Origin: Stutzerimonas stutzeri
GTDB lineage: Bacteria; Pseudomonadota; Gammaproteobacteria; Pseudomonadales; Pseudomonadaceae
Assembly: GCF_000219605.1 (NCBI RefSeq)
Contig: NC_015740.1
Location: 4,030,001-4,094,000, forward strand
Reading direction: 5' to 3'
Length of the DNA: 64,000 nucleotides
Below, piece by piece: positions 42,416 to 51,374 of this stretch. Position 1 is the stretch's first letter; the number at the start of each line of letters is the position of its first letter. The position numbers and the translations under genes were made by a program. Under the pieces are notes generated by a model. It made no database searches and was not told where the DNA came from. It worked only from the letters and a program-made list of their open reading frames with translations.

Positions 42416-44223
42416 CAGACGCCCTGCTCATCCGATACGTCGTCCTGAAACTGCGTCGCATGAAGCCTCGCGTAGGCACCGTTCGCCGCCAGCAGCTCGG
42501 CATGGGTGCCACGCTCGACGATGCGGCCCTGCTCCATCACCAGGATCAGATCGGCCTTCTCGATTGTGCTCAGGCGGTGAGCGATGACCAGCGTGGTGCG
42601 GCCCTGCATCACATGGTCCAGAGCCCCCTGGATATGCCGCTCGGACTCGGTATCCAGCGCCGAAGTCGCTTCGTCAAGAATCAGCACGGGGGCATTCTTG
42701 AGCAGTGCACGCGCAATCGCCAGGCGCTGCCGCTGTCCACCAGACAGCAGCACGCCGTTTTCCCCGACGAGAGTCTGATAGCCCTCGGGCATTTGCTCGA
42801 TGAACTCGTCGGCGTAGGCATCGCGCGCGGCACGGCGGATGTCGTCCAGCGGAGCGCCGGCCAGATCGCCGTAGGCGATGTTGTTCGCCACGGTATCGTT
42901 GAACAGGGTCACCTGCTGCGTCACCAGGGCGATATGCCGGCGCAGGTTGCGCAACGTGTAGGACTCGACGTCCGCGCCGTCCAGCAGGATATGGCCGGTC
43001 TCATGGTGGTAGAAACGCGGGATCAGATTGGCCAGTGTCGACTTGCCGCTGCCGGACCGACCGACCAGCGCGACCATCTGCCCGGGCTCCACGGTGAAGC
43101 TGATGTCGTGCAGTACCGGCTTGTCGCTGCCCGGGTAGACGAAATTGAGGTTGCGCACTTCCAGACGTCCGCTGACCGAATCGCGCTCCAGCGTGCCAGT
43201 GTCGATCTCCGGCTGCTCGTCGAGCTGCTCGAAGATGCTATCAGCGGCGGCCAAACCTTTCTGAATATTGGCGCTGACTTCCGACAGCTGGCGGATCGGC
43301 TTGGGCAGAAGGCCGGCAGCGGTAATGTAGGCGACTAGGTCGCCGGCGGTGGCATCACCGCGCAACAGCAGTACCAGGAACATCAATACTGCCATCGCGC
43401 TATAGATCAGCAATTGCAGAGTCGGTGTATACACCGCACCTGTCTTGACCATGCGCAGTTGCTTGTCTGTGTTGCTCCGACTGGCATGCAAGAAGCGCCC
43501 CTGCTCATAGCGCTCGCCCCCGAAGCTGCGCACCACCCTATATCCCTGGATGGTTTCCGAAGAGACATGGGTAACATCCCCCATTGCCACTTGGATCTTT
43601 TTGCTCTGCTTGCGGAATTTCTTGCTGGCGCTGTTCACCACCAAAGCGATGACCGGCAAGATCGCCAGCATGACCAGTGTCAACATCCAATTCATCCACA
43701 GCAGGTAAGCGAACAGGAAGATCACTGTCAGCCCCTCGCGGATCACCACCTTGATCGCATCGGTCGCAGCACCGGTCACCATGGTCACGTTGAAGGTGAT
43801 CCGAGAAATCAGATGGCCGGAATTATGCTGATCGTAGTAGCGATTGGGCAGCGTTAGTAGGCTGTTGAACAATTGCACGCGCAGATCGTGTACCAGGCCA
43901 AGCGAGACGCGAGCCAGGTAGTAGTTGCCTAGAAACGAGCCGAATCCCTGCCAGGCAGCGATAACCACAATCAACAGAGGCACTGCGTGCAATAAAGGCA
44001 GCTCAGCGAGCCAGGGCACACCTGGGAACAACGCAGCATCAGGATTGCTCAATCCGTCAACGAAGTACTTGAGGATCCCTGCCAGCATCGGCTGAGTCGA
44101 AGCAAAGATCACGTAGCCGATGATGCTGACCAAGAAATAGCCGATGTAGGGCTTTACATAGGTCAGCAGGCGGAAATAGATCTTGAGGCTGGAGGCTGCC
44201 TCCTGCCTGGGAGCTTCTGTCAT
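42415..44223 (-). CDS. msbA: Lipid A export ATP-binding/permease protein MsbA
   Basis: 602 residues from ATG 44223 (MTEAPRQEAASS). Half-size ABC exporter: six membrane helices in the first ~320 residues, then the nucleotide-binding domain with Walker A GRSGSGKST (about residue 387), signature LSGGQRQRLAIARAL and Walker B VLILDEATS. It flips lipid A–core from the inner to the outer leaflet of the inner membrane. Confidence 0.96.
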   Translation of the reverse strand: MTEAPRQEAASSLKIYFRLLTYVKPYIGYFLVSIIGYVIFASTQPMLAGILKYFVDGLSNPDAALFPGVPWLAELPLLHAVPLLIVVIAAWQGFGSFLGNYYLARVSLGLVHDLRVQLFNSLLTLPNRYYDQHNSGHLISRITFNVTMVTGAATDAIKVVIREGLTVIFLFAYLLWMNWMLTLVMLAILPVIALVVNSASKKFRKQSKKIQVAMGDVTHVSSETIQGYRVVRSFGGERYEQGRFLHASRSNTDKQLRMVKTGAVYTPTLQLLIYSAMAVLMFLVLLLRGDATAGDLVAYITAAGLLPKPIRQLSEVSANIQKGLAAADSIFEQLDEQPEIDTGTLERDSVSGRLEVRNLNFVYPGSDKPVLHDISFTVEPGQMVALVGRSGSGKSTLANLIPRFYHHETGHILLDGADVESYTLRNLRRHIALVTQQVTLFNDTVANNIAYGDLAGAPLDDIRRAARDAYADEFIEQMPEGYQTLVGENGVLLSGGQRQRLAIARALLKNAPVLILDEATSALDTESERHIQGALDHVMQGRTTLVIAHRLSTIEKADLILVMEQGRIVERGTHAELLAANGAYARLHATQFQDDVSDEQGV

Positions 44224-44336
44224 GACGGATCTCGCCCGCAAAAAGGGGCGGCAATCTTAACACTCCTGCTGGCATGGCCGCGCCCCGCCGAGATCAGGCA
44301 TCATATGCGGCTCCGCGATCATTGAGGCGCCAATAC

Positions 44337-44954
44337 GTGCTGACGTTTACTCCGCTGCCCGCAGCCATGCTGGACGAGCTGATCATAGGCGCCCGGATAC
44401 TGGAGCAGGACAGCTTCGGCCCCAAGGTATACCAACTGCGCGACGGCAACATGCTGAAGCTGTTCCGCCGCAAACGCCTGCTATCTTCAGCACTGCTGCG
44501 CCCACACTCACGGCGTTTCTGTGCCAATGCGACAGCTCTGCAAGCACTCGGCATTCCGACCCTGCAACCGCTCTATCTCTACCGTCTGGGCGACCCGGCC
44601 TGGACTGCCGTGCTCTATCGCCCGTTGCCCGGTGAAACCCTGTCCCAGCTTTTGCGCGAGAACGACCTCTCCTGGATGACGCTACAACCTGAACTAGCAC
44701 GCTTCATCAACCATCTGCACGCTAGCGGCGTGTACTTCCGCTCTCTGCATCTGGGCAATATCGTCCGCACCCCGAACGGCCAGCTCGGTCTGATCGACAT
44801 CGCCGATCTGCAGATCCGGCGTCGCCCGTTGAGTGAGAACCTAATCAGGCGCAATCGCGCACATTTCGATAAGTACCTGCGAAAGGAAGGGTTTCCCTTC
44901 GATAGCGCATCGCTATGGGCCTGTTGCGACGACATTCGGCCTGAGCAGCGCTGA
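44337..44954 (+). CDS. LPS-kinase-like protein (PA4998 type)
   Basis: 205 residues from GTG 44337, with GAGG about nine bases upstream; the frame is open back to an ATG at 44274. Kinase-fold features: LINxLHASGVYFRSLHLGNIV in place of the catalytic HxDxxxxN loop, and LIDIADLQI for the metal-binding Asp. Divergent from msbA and convergent on waaL. Related proteins lie in the same place in P. aeruginosa. Substrate unknown; a core-sugar kinase is the best guess. Confidence 0.65.
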   Translation: MLTFTPLPAAMLDELIIGARILEQDSFGPKVYQLRDGNMLKLFRRKRLLSSALLRPHSRRFCANATALQALGIPTLQPLYLYRLGDPAWTAVLYRPLPGETLSQLLRENDLSWMTLQPELARFINHLHASGVYFRSLHLGNIVRTPNGQLGLIDIADLQIRRRPLSENLIRRNRAHFDKYLRKEGFPFDSASLWACCDDIRPEQR

Positions 44955-44977
44955 GGCAACGCGCCCCAGCGACAGCG

Positions 44978-46132
44978 TCACTCCGGAGCGCCAGCGCGTT
45001 GATTGATGATCAGAGCCATCGGCAGCAATATCAGCAGCCAGAGCTCGTCGGGATTGCCGACCAGTTTGCTGCCGTCGAAGTTCAGTACCACCAATGCCGT
45101 AAACAGGTAAAGCCCCCAGGGGTCGCGCTGTTGCCAAGCTCGCTGGAGTACCACAACCACCAGCGCAAGGAATATCAGTAAAGACACGAGGCCGCTATAA
45201 AGACCGAGCGCCATGTAAATATTGTGCGGATGCTGGATAGGCGCGCCGCCCAGGATTGTTGCCTCGGTGGTGTACTGCATGCCACAACCCAACCACAATC
45301 CGCACTCGAACCACTCCCCGGCAAGGATGCGCCACAGCTCAAAACGACCTGCATCGGCGCGCGCGAATAGGCTTGCCACCTCGGGCACCTCGCGCGTGAC
45401 AAAAAGAGTCAACATGGCAAGCAGCGCACAGACGAAACCCAGCCATAGCAGATAGCGCGCCCGATGCAATGCCAGCCAGCCACCGACCAGACCGCCAATC
45501 AGCAGCATGCCAATTAGCCCCGAGCGGCTCTGCAGCACATAGGCCATGCAAAACACAGCCAGCAGCGCGGCAGCGGACAGCTCCAGCCAGCGTCGCTGAC
45601 TCAGCCAAGTCGGTAGCGCCAAGGCAAAGCAGCACGCCAGCCACATGCTGGTGTAAATGGGGCCGGTCATCCGCCCTGGCAGCCAGAGCACCCGCTCGCC
45701 AAAGGCATAGCGACCGGTGAGCCAATAGACCACAGCCGAGCCCAGCACATAGACGCCCAGTATCCAGAATAGTCCGCGAGAGAATAGCGGCATGCGCAGC
45801 GGCTCCGGATCCACCAACTGGCTCACCACCAACACGAACAGCACCATATAAAGCACATGCTTGAAATACTGCCCGTCCGCTGACAGCGCGCCAACGACCA
45901 CAAACCAGGCGCATAGGGCGACCCAAAGCCACAATGCAACAGACTGCTGAATACCGCGCCCCCGGCGCAAGAGCAGCACCCCTAAAGCCGGCAATGCCAG
46001 CAGAACGTAATAGACGTTGTTGACCATCTTGCTGGTCGGTAGCAACAGGAAACTTACGATAAACAGCAGTAAAGCAGGAGTGAAATAGCCGAACCGCCCT
46101 TCTAGTCCCTTCAAGCGCTGTACGACGGTCAC
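44978..46132 (-). CDS. waaL: O-antigen ligase
   Basis: 384 residues from GTG 46132, which overlaps the preceding stop (GTGA) and has GGAG seven bases upstream. About ten or more membrane helices. The large periplasmic loop around 255–300 includes RFELWRILAGEWFECGLWLGCG and HPHNIYMALGLYSG, matching Wzy_C. It joins undecaprenyl-linked O antigen to lipid A–core in the periplasm. It is the last gene of the minus-strand core operon, downstream of the IS lesions. Confidence 0.88.
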   Translation of the reverse strand: MTVVQRLKGLEGRFGYFTPALLLFIVSFLLLPTSKMVNNVYYVLLALPALGVLLLRRGRGIQQSVALWLWVALCAWFVVVGALSADGQYFKHVLYMVLFVLVVSQLVDPEPLRMPLFSRGLFWILGVYVLGSAVVYWLTGRYAFGERVLWLPGRMTGPIYTSMWLACCFALALPTWLSQRRWLELSAAALLAVFCMAYVLQSRSGLIGMLLIGGLVGGWLALHRARYLLWLGFVCALLAMLTLFVTREVPEVASLFARADAGRFELWRILAGEWFECGLWLGCGMQYTTEATILGGAPIQHPHNIYMALGLYSGLVSLLIFLALVVVVLQRAWQQRDPWGLYLFTALVVLNFDGSKLVGNPDELWLLILLPMALIINQRAGAPE

Positions 46133-46887
46133 AGGATTACTCCACACAGAAAGCCAACTACGAACATTGCTACCAGTCGCAACCGCTCATGCTTCTTGCG
46201 CCGCGCCTTCTTGGCGCGCTCCTCGGGTACGCTGACATGGTCGCCGAAACCAGTATGCAGCACGGCATCATTTTCCAAGATCAGCGCATGGCGCTGTTCG
46301 TTGGCATAAAGCCTCGAAAGCTCCTTCTCGCCGGCATGCTGCGCGTAGGGAGCATGTCGCTGGTAGTCGACCAGGCGACGCAGTCCGGGATTGAAAGAGA
46401 AGCCCTGCCAGTCTTCTTTTTGCGAACCGACCCGATAGCAAGGAATGCCTTGAATCACTTGGCGCTCTCCCAGATAAACGTATGGGCTGTGAATCGCCAA
46501 ATCGTGGGCAAAGCTGCGCAACCAGACCTGCAGAGCCTGCGGATCGGCCTCCAGCAACACCTTCGACTCCTCGATAAAGCCCGGCCGGTAGAATGCCCAA
46601 TCGTCTTCGCAGTGAAATACCCACGGCGTCTCTACGTGCGAATATGCCAAATCGATGGATCGCAGCTGTCCCAGCCGCGGCACATTGACAAAGAACGTGG
46701 TGTGCTCGCGCCAGTGGTGGGGGATGCAGGCTTCCACCGCCCTATCACCCGAATCTTCGGTGATGAACACTTCGCGGATCGGCGTTGTATTGAAGGCATC
46801 GAAGCTCGCTAACGTCCGAGTAAGCAGGTCGAAGCGCCCGCAACTGGTCACCACCAAAGTGACGTTACTGTCCTTGGAAAAGATCAA
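46129..46887 (-). CDS. Glycosyltransferase family 2-like protein with C-terminal membrane anchor
   Basis: 252 residues. GT-A features: NVTLVVTSCGRFDLLTRTL at the N-terminus and a DxD-type HCEDDWAFY near residue 92. Basic stretch KKARRKKHERLR then one C-terminal helix (VAMFVVGFLCGVIL). Start TTG 46887, three bases past the upstream stop, with GAGAGG at eight bases. Overlaps waaL by four bases. Probably adds an outer-core sugar. Confidence 0.72.
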   Translation of the reverse strand: MIFSKDSNVTLVVTSCGRFDLLTRTLASFDAFNTTPIREVFITEDSGDRAVEACIPHHWREHTTFFVNVPRLGQLRSIDLAYSHVETPWVFHCEDDWAFYRPGFIEESKVLLEADPQALQVWLRSFAHDLAIHSPYVYLGERQVIQGIPCYRVGSQKEDWQGFSFNPGLRRLVDYQRHAPYAQHAGEKELSRLYANEQRHALILENDAVLHTGFGDHVSVPEERAKKARRKKHERLRLVAMFVVGFLCGVIL

Positions 46888-46890
46888 TAT

Positions 46891-47763
46891 TCAAACCTCT
46901 CGAAAACCCTGGGGAGTAATGCTCCAGGTATCCTGTACCGCCAGTGAGGCATCGCCGAGCAGCTCATTTTCGCTATAGGCTGGCCAGGCATCGCACTTCC
47001 AGCCAATGAAGTGGAAGTAGGGAAACTCCCGCTCGCCGTCTCGGTCGTTGAGCAGTCTCCCATGCTGCCAAACCCAGCGTCGTGGAAAATCGAAACTACC
47101 ATCGTGCCAGGCAATCCGACCATTGGGCGTACTGAAGGCTTCGATGAACTCGCTGCAACGCCGCCAAGGATTGCACGCATCAGCCAGCTGTCGCAGCGGC
47201 TTCGGCCAACTCTTGTGACGGATGAACAGCCGACTGAACGCCCCTTCGTCGAAAGCGTTGTGTTCGCTGGACGCCAGCTTTGCCTGCCAGCCAGGCACCT
47301 GCATGAAGGCTTCGCACATCCGAATATTGTTGCGCAGCAGGCACAGATGGCCAGAGATGCGCCGCTCATGGGTAGAGAGTAGATCGACACGCTGCAGCCG
47401 CTCGGCGCTGAAATAGCTTCGCAGGTCGCCATACACCAAGTCGATATCGCTGAACCCCCAGAAGTCGAAGCCCACCAACTCGTCGGCATGCACATATCCC
47501 AGCGCCGGCTTCAAATCGCAAAGTTTGTAAGGGCTTTGCGGCCGAAAATCGATGCGCAGCCGAGCGGAGACCGTGGTGCAATAGTCGTCAAAACTCATTG
47601 CCCGAAAGCGCACGTTGTCTGGCGCATTAGGCGGCGTGCCGCAATCAGTGAAGAACAGCCACTGCACGTCCGGATTGAAACGGCAGCTCTGCAGGAAAAA
47701 CGGCAGCCAGAATGGCCAGCGGCCGAAATAGGGGATAAGAAATAGCAGACGCGGTGTGGTCAT
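46891..47763 (-). CDS. DUF6625-type protein, probable glycosyltransferase
   Basis: 290 residues from ATG 47763. FLIPYFGRWPFWLPFFLQSC at the start and FWGFSDIDLVYGDL (DxD-like) suggest a GT-A fold. Located between the IS21-broken glycosyltransferase and a GT2 gene, so an outer-core role is likely. Its specific reaction is not known. Start ATG lies two bases after the broken gene's stop codon. Confidence 0.6.
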   Translation of the reverse strand: MTTPRLLFLIPYFGRWPFWLPFFLQSCRFNPDVQWLFFTDCGTPPNAPDNVRFRAMSFDDYCTTVSARLRIDFRPQSPYKLCDLKPALGYVHADELVGFDFWGFSDIDLVYGDLRSYFSAERLQRVDLLSTHERRISGHLCLLRNNIRMCEAFMQVPGWQAKLASSEHNAFDEGAFSRLFIRHKSWPKPLRQLADACNPWRRCSEFIEAFSTPNGRIAWHDGSFDFPRRWVWQHGRLLNDRDGEREFPYFHFIGWKCDAWPAYSENELLGDASLAVQDTWSITPQGFREV

Positions 47764-47889
47764 GCTCAGACGCCCAGACGATTACGCAGCCGGCAAAACC
47801 AGCCGGGAGTCGGAGCGGACCGCAAGGGAGCCTGCATGGCCTGCACGACTTCGGCGCCGATGCGCGCGAAGCTATAACGCGATTCGGCC

Positions 47890-47896
47890 AGCATCC
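47890..47896. repeat. IS21 target-site duplication, left copy
   Basis: AGCATCC immediately outside the left end; an identical copy lies at 50517–50523 outside the right end. A 7-bp duplication is within the known IS21-family range. Confidence 0.9.
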
Positions 47897-47900
47897 TGCG

Positions 47901-48016
47901 GATTCCACGGTCATCTGGCCACCCATTCCATGAGCATCTGACCACCGATTCCACGGTGATCCGGCCACCCATTCCACGCGTATCCGACCACTGATTCCAC
48001 GGCCATCCGGCCACCC
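47901..48016. repeat. Left subterminal repeats of the IS21 element
   Basis: Five copies of ATTCCAC-GG…ATC-GGCCACC start at 47901, 47925, 47947, 47971 and 47993, with alternating 24- and 22-bp spacing. These are likely transposase-binding sites, as known for IS21-family ends. Confidence 0.85.
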
Positions 48017-48085
48017 AACCGGGTAGGCAGCTACGCAGGATTTCTTCACTACCATCGACCTCTTTTTCGAAGCAGAGAGGTCGTC

Positions 48086-49615
48086 GTGGAGCGTTTATCC
48101 ATGCGTAAGATTCGCGAAGTACTTCGTCTCAAGTTCGAGGTCGGGCTATCGGCTCGCCAGATTGCGGTCAGCGTGCAGATCGGTCGTGTCACCGTCGGCG
48201 ATTACCTCAACCGCTTTGCCGCCAGCGGCCTCAGTTGGCCCTGTTCGTTGTCCGATTCCGAGCTGGAACAGCAGCTGTTCCCACCGGCGCCGGCAGTGCC
48301 CAGCGAGCAGCGGCCACTGCCTGATTGGTCTTGGGTGCATGCCGAGCTACGCCGGCCGGGCGTGACCTTGGCGCTGCTCTGGCAGGAGTATCGCCTGAGC
48401 CAGCCGAAAGGCTTTCAGTACAGCTGGTTCTGCGAGCACTACCGGGCCTGGCAGGGCAAGCTGGACGTGGTGATGCGCCAGGAGCACCGCGTCGGCGAGA
48501 AGTTGTTCGTCGACTACGCCGGGCAGACGGTGCCGGTGATCGACCGCCACAGCGGCGAGATCCGCCAGGCGCAGGTGTTCGTCGCGGTGCTCGGTGCGTC
48601 CAGCTACACCTTCGCCGAAGCCACCTGGTCGCAGCAGCTGCCGGACTGGCTGGGCTCGCATACCCGCTGCTTTGCCTTCCTCGGCGGCGTGCCGGAGATC
48701 GTGGTGCCGGACAACCTGCGCAGCGCGGTGAGTAAGAGCCATCGCTACGAGCCGGACATCAACCCGAGCTACCGCGATCTGGCCGAGCACTATGGCGTGG
48801 CGGTGGTGCCGGCGCGGGCGCGTAAACCGCGCGACAAGGCCAAGGCCGAGGTCGGCGTGCAGGTGGTCGAGCGCTGGATCCTCGCCGCGCTGAGGAATCG
48901 GCAGTTCTTCTCCCTGGATGAACTCAACAGCGCCATCGCCTTATTGCTGGAGCGGCTCAACCGACGACCGTTTCGCAAGCTGCCGGGCTCCCGGCAGTCG
49001 GCCTTCGAAGCTCTGGATCGTCCGGCGCTGCGCCCCCTGCCGGAGCAACCCTACGTCTACGCCGAGTGGAAGAAGGCGCGGGTGCACATCGACTACCACG
49101 TCGAGGTCGATGGGCACTACTACTCGGTGCCGTACCAACTGGTGAAGAAACAACTGGAAGTACGCCTGACAGCGCGCACGGTGGAGTGCTTCCACGCCAA
49201 TCAGCGGGTGGCCAGTCACCTTCGCTCAATGCACAAGGGCAGGCACAGCACGCAGGCCGAGCACATGCCCAAGAGCCATCGCGAGCATGCCGAGTGGACG
49301 CCGCAGCGGCTGATCCGCTGGGCCGAGCAGACCGGGCCGAACACGGCCGGCGTGATCCGGCACATCCTCGAACGGCGCATCCATCCGCAGCAGGGCTACC
49401 GGGCCTGCCTGGGCATCCTGCGCCTGGGCAAGACCCATGGCGAAGTGCGCTTGGAGTTGGCCTGCCGTCGCGCCCTCAGCCTCGGCGCGTGCAGCTACAA
49501 GAGCCTCGAATCGATCCTGCGCCAGGGGCTGGAAAACCTGCCGTTGGCTCAAGCCAACCTGCCCCTGCTGCCGGACGACCACGCCAACCTGCGCGGCCCC
49601 GCCTACTACCACTGA
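48086..49615 (+). CDS. istA: IS21-family transposase IstA
   Basis: 509 residues from GTG 48086, with GAGAGG upstream. N-terminal helix-turn-helix (SARQIAVSVQIGRVTVGDYL), then an integrase core: LFVDYAGQTV (first Asp), VVPDNLRSAVS (second Asp) and DKAKAEVGVQVVE (Glu). Followed by istB after 17 nt, as in the family. Performs strand transfer with the IstB helper ATPase. Confidence 0.95.
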   Translation: MERLSMRKIREVLRLKFEVGLSARQIAVSVQIGRVTVGDYLNRFAASGLSWPCSLSDSELEQQLFPPAPAVPSEQRPLPDWSWVHAELRRPGVTLALLWQEYRLSQPKGFQYSWFCEHYRAWQGKLDVVMRQEHRVGEKLFVDYAGQTVPVIDRHSGEIRQAQVFVAVLGASSYTFAEATWSQQLPDWLGSHTRCFAFLGGVPEIVVPDNLRSAVSKSHRYEPDINPSYRDLAEHYGVAVVPARARKPRDKAKAEVGVQVVERWILAALRNRQFFSLDELNSAIALLLERLNRRPFRKLPGSRQSAFEALDRPALRPLPEQPYVYAEWKKARVHIDYHVEVDGHYYSVPYQLVKKQLEVRLTARTVECFHANQRVASHLRSMHKGRHSTQAEHMPKSHREHAEWTPQRLIRWAEQTGPNTAGVIRHILERRIHPQQGYRACLGILRLGKTHGEVRLELACRRALSLGACSYKSLESILRQGLENLPLAQANLPLLPDDHANLRGPAYYH

Positions 49616-49632
49616 CCCCAAGGAATCCCACC

Positions 49633-50388
49633 ATGCTGCCCCATCCGACCCTGGACAAGCTCCAGACCCTGCGCCTGACCGGCATGCTCAAGGCACTCGC
49701 CGAGCAACTGAAAACCCCCGACATCAACAGCCTGAGCTTCGAGGAACGCCTCGGCCTGTTGGTCGACCGCGAACTGACCGAACGCGACGACAAGCGCCTC
49801 AGCAGCCGCCTGCGCCAGGCCCGGCTCAAGCACAACGCCTGCCTCGAAGACATCGACTACCGCAGCCCGCGCGGGCTGGATAAGGCGCTGATCCTGCAAC
49901 TGAGCGGCGGCCAGTGGCTACGCGACGGCCTCAACCTGATCATCGGCGGCCCCACCGGCGTGGGTAAAACCTGGCTGGCCTGCGCCCTGGCCCACCAGGC
50001 CTGCCGAGAGGGTTACAGCGTGCGTTACCTGCGCTTGCCACGCCTGCTGGAAGAGTTGGGCCTAGCCCACGGCGACGGGCGCTTCGCCAAGCTGATGAGC
50101 GGCTATGCCAAGACCGACCTGCTGATCCTTGATGACTGGGGTCTGGCCCCGTTCACCGTTGAACAGCGCCGTGACATGCTGGAGCTACTGGACGACCGCT
50201 ACGGCCAGCGCTCGACCCTCGTGACCAGCCAAATGCCCGTGGACAACTGGCACGAACTGATCGGCGATCCGACCCTGGCCGATGCCATCCTCGACCGCCT
50301 GGTGCACAACGCTTATCGGATCAACCTCAAGGGCGAATCGATGCGCAAACAGACGAAGAAATTGACGACACCGGGCACCTCAGACTAA
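49633..50388 (+). CDS. istB: IS21-family helper ATPase IstB
   Basis: 251 residues from ATG 49633, with AAGGAA upstream. AAA+ protein: Walker A GGPTGVGKT (about 105–113), Walker B LLILDDWGLAPF, and sensor region TLVTSQMPVDNW. IstB assists target selection and transposition by IstA. Intact. Confidence 0.95.
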   Translation: MLPHPTLDKLQTLRLTGMLKALAEQLKTPDINSLSFEERLGLLVDRELTERDDKRLSSRLRQARLKHNACLEDIDYRSPRGLDKALILQLSGGQWLRDGLNLIIGGPTGVGKTWLACALAHQACREGYSVRYLRLPRLLEELGLAHGDGRFAKLMSGYAKTDLLILDDWGLAPFTVEQRRDMLELLDDRYGQRSTLVTSQMPVDNWHELIGDPTLADAILDRLVHNAYRINLKGESMRKQTKKLTTPGTSD

Positions 50389-50424
50389 CAATGCAACCCC
50401 TGCGTCGCTGCGCTCCGACTGCCC

Positions 50425-50516
50425 GGCCGGATGGCCGTGGAACAGGTGGCCAGATGGCCGTGGAATGCCTGGCCAGATGAGCGTGGACTGGGTGGCCGGA
50501 TGGTGTGGAATCCGCA
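50425..50516. repeat. Right subterminal repeats of the IS21 element
   Basis: Four inverted copies of the left motif, GGCC-GGATGGCCGTGGAA and variants, end near 50442, 50465, 50487 and 50510 at 22–23-bp spacing. Confidence 0.8.
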
Positions 50517-50523
50517 AGCATCC
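50517..50523. repeat. IS21 target-site duplication, right copy
   Basis: AGCATCC, identical to 47890–47896. Confidence 0.9.
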
Positions 50524-51370
50524 GGCCGTTGACGGCAATCCTCGCTGCCCAAGCCGGATCGGCACGCAGTTGCGCCAGCTTGTCACACAGCTCGACGACC
50601 GTCCGGTAGAGCACCAAATTTTCCATGTCGACGAAGCCCAGCGCGCGGTTTTCCTCCTCGCCCTGATCGTAGGCCAGCAGCACGCAGCCACAGGCCATGG
50701 CCTCGAAGTTCTTGATCATATACTCGCCCATACCCACGTCAGCGCTGACGAAAAAGCGGATGCGGTTGAGGGTGTTGAGATACTCCTCTCCGGAATTGGT
50801 GCGTGTCACCACCAGATTCTCGACCTTCGCCAGCTCGTCCAGCAGCGCCTTGCGTCCGCTGTAGGCGACGCTTTTCGTACTGCCAACGAAGCCCAGTTCG
50901 ATATCCCGCTCGTATCCAAGGTCGCGCAACAGGGCTTGGTCGTAGCCTTTGGGCACGAACACGGCATCGACACCTTCCTGACGCAGACGCTTACTTACCA
51001 CATATCCAGAGCTGATAACCCGCGCCCAAGGCAGCTTGTGGTAGTGCGCGCTGAACTTGCCGGTGTACTTGCAGCGTATGTAGTTCTGGTAGGCGTCATG
51101 TTCGAGAATCACCAGATTCGGCACACTGCGGATAAAGTCCACTTGGCGAATTTCCTGCTTAAAGCGCAGGAAGAACAGGATGCGCTCGTATCTGGCCACG
51201 TCCACATGGTCACGAAAATAGCGGCGGAGGTTGGCCTGATCGTCACGCCCCAACCAACGAATGTCGCATTCGCAGCTCCTTTGGATACCCTCATAGAGAC
51301 GATCCAAAATGGCACGCTGCTCAGATTGAACAAGGAAAAGAATCTTCATAGCACCACGTACCTAGTATCC

Positions 51371-51374
51371 CTAA
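51371..51374. repeat. IS5 target-site duplication, left copy
   Basis: CTAA, with a matching copy at 52567–52570. The target fits the YTAR preference of the IS5 subgroup. Confidence 0.8.

Larger units (their letters stand above)
47897..50516 (+). mobile_element. IS21-family insertion sequence
   Basis: 2620 bp with perfect 12-bp terminal inverted repeats TGCGGATTCCAC (47897–47908) and GTGGAATCCGCA (50505–50516), giving the TG…CA ends usual for IS21. It carries istA and istB on the plus strand and is flanked by a 7-bp duplication. Both ends have periodic subterminal repeats. Inserted in a glycosyltransferase gene of the LPS core cluster, antisense to the operon. Confidence 0.95.
47766..51349 (-). 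pseudogene. Core glycosyltransferase gene split by an IS21-family element
   Basis: The 5' part (51349 down to 50517) begins MKILFLVQSEQRAILDRLYE and includes FGYERDIELG-like and MIKNFEAMACGCVLLAYDQG, typical of a GT-B enzyme of the CgeB/glycosyltransferase-1 type. The 3' part (47889 down to 47766) ends RSAPTPGWFCRLRNRLGV. Removing 47890–50516 (the element plus one target copy) joins NGRMLA to ESRYSFARIG in one frame of 318 codons plus stop. The disrupted protein would end inside the IS with unrelated residues. Function is therefore probably lost. Confidence 0.9.

Noticed and set aside
47901..48016. Regularly spaced repeats resembling a short CRISPR array
   Set aside because: The repeats alternate at 22/24 bp without spacers, recur inverted at the other IS end, and belong to the IS21 termini.
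50327..50516. C-terminal extension of the split glycosyltransferase reading into the IS21 end
   Set aside because: Residues encoded by IS sequence (STPSGHPVHAHL onward) are an accidental read-through and not a real domain.
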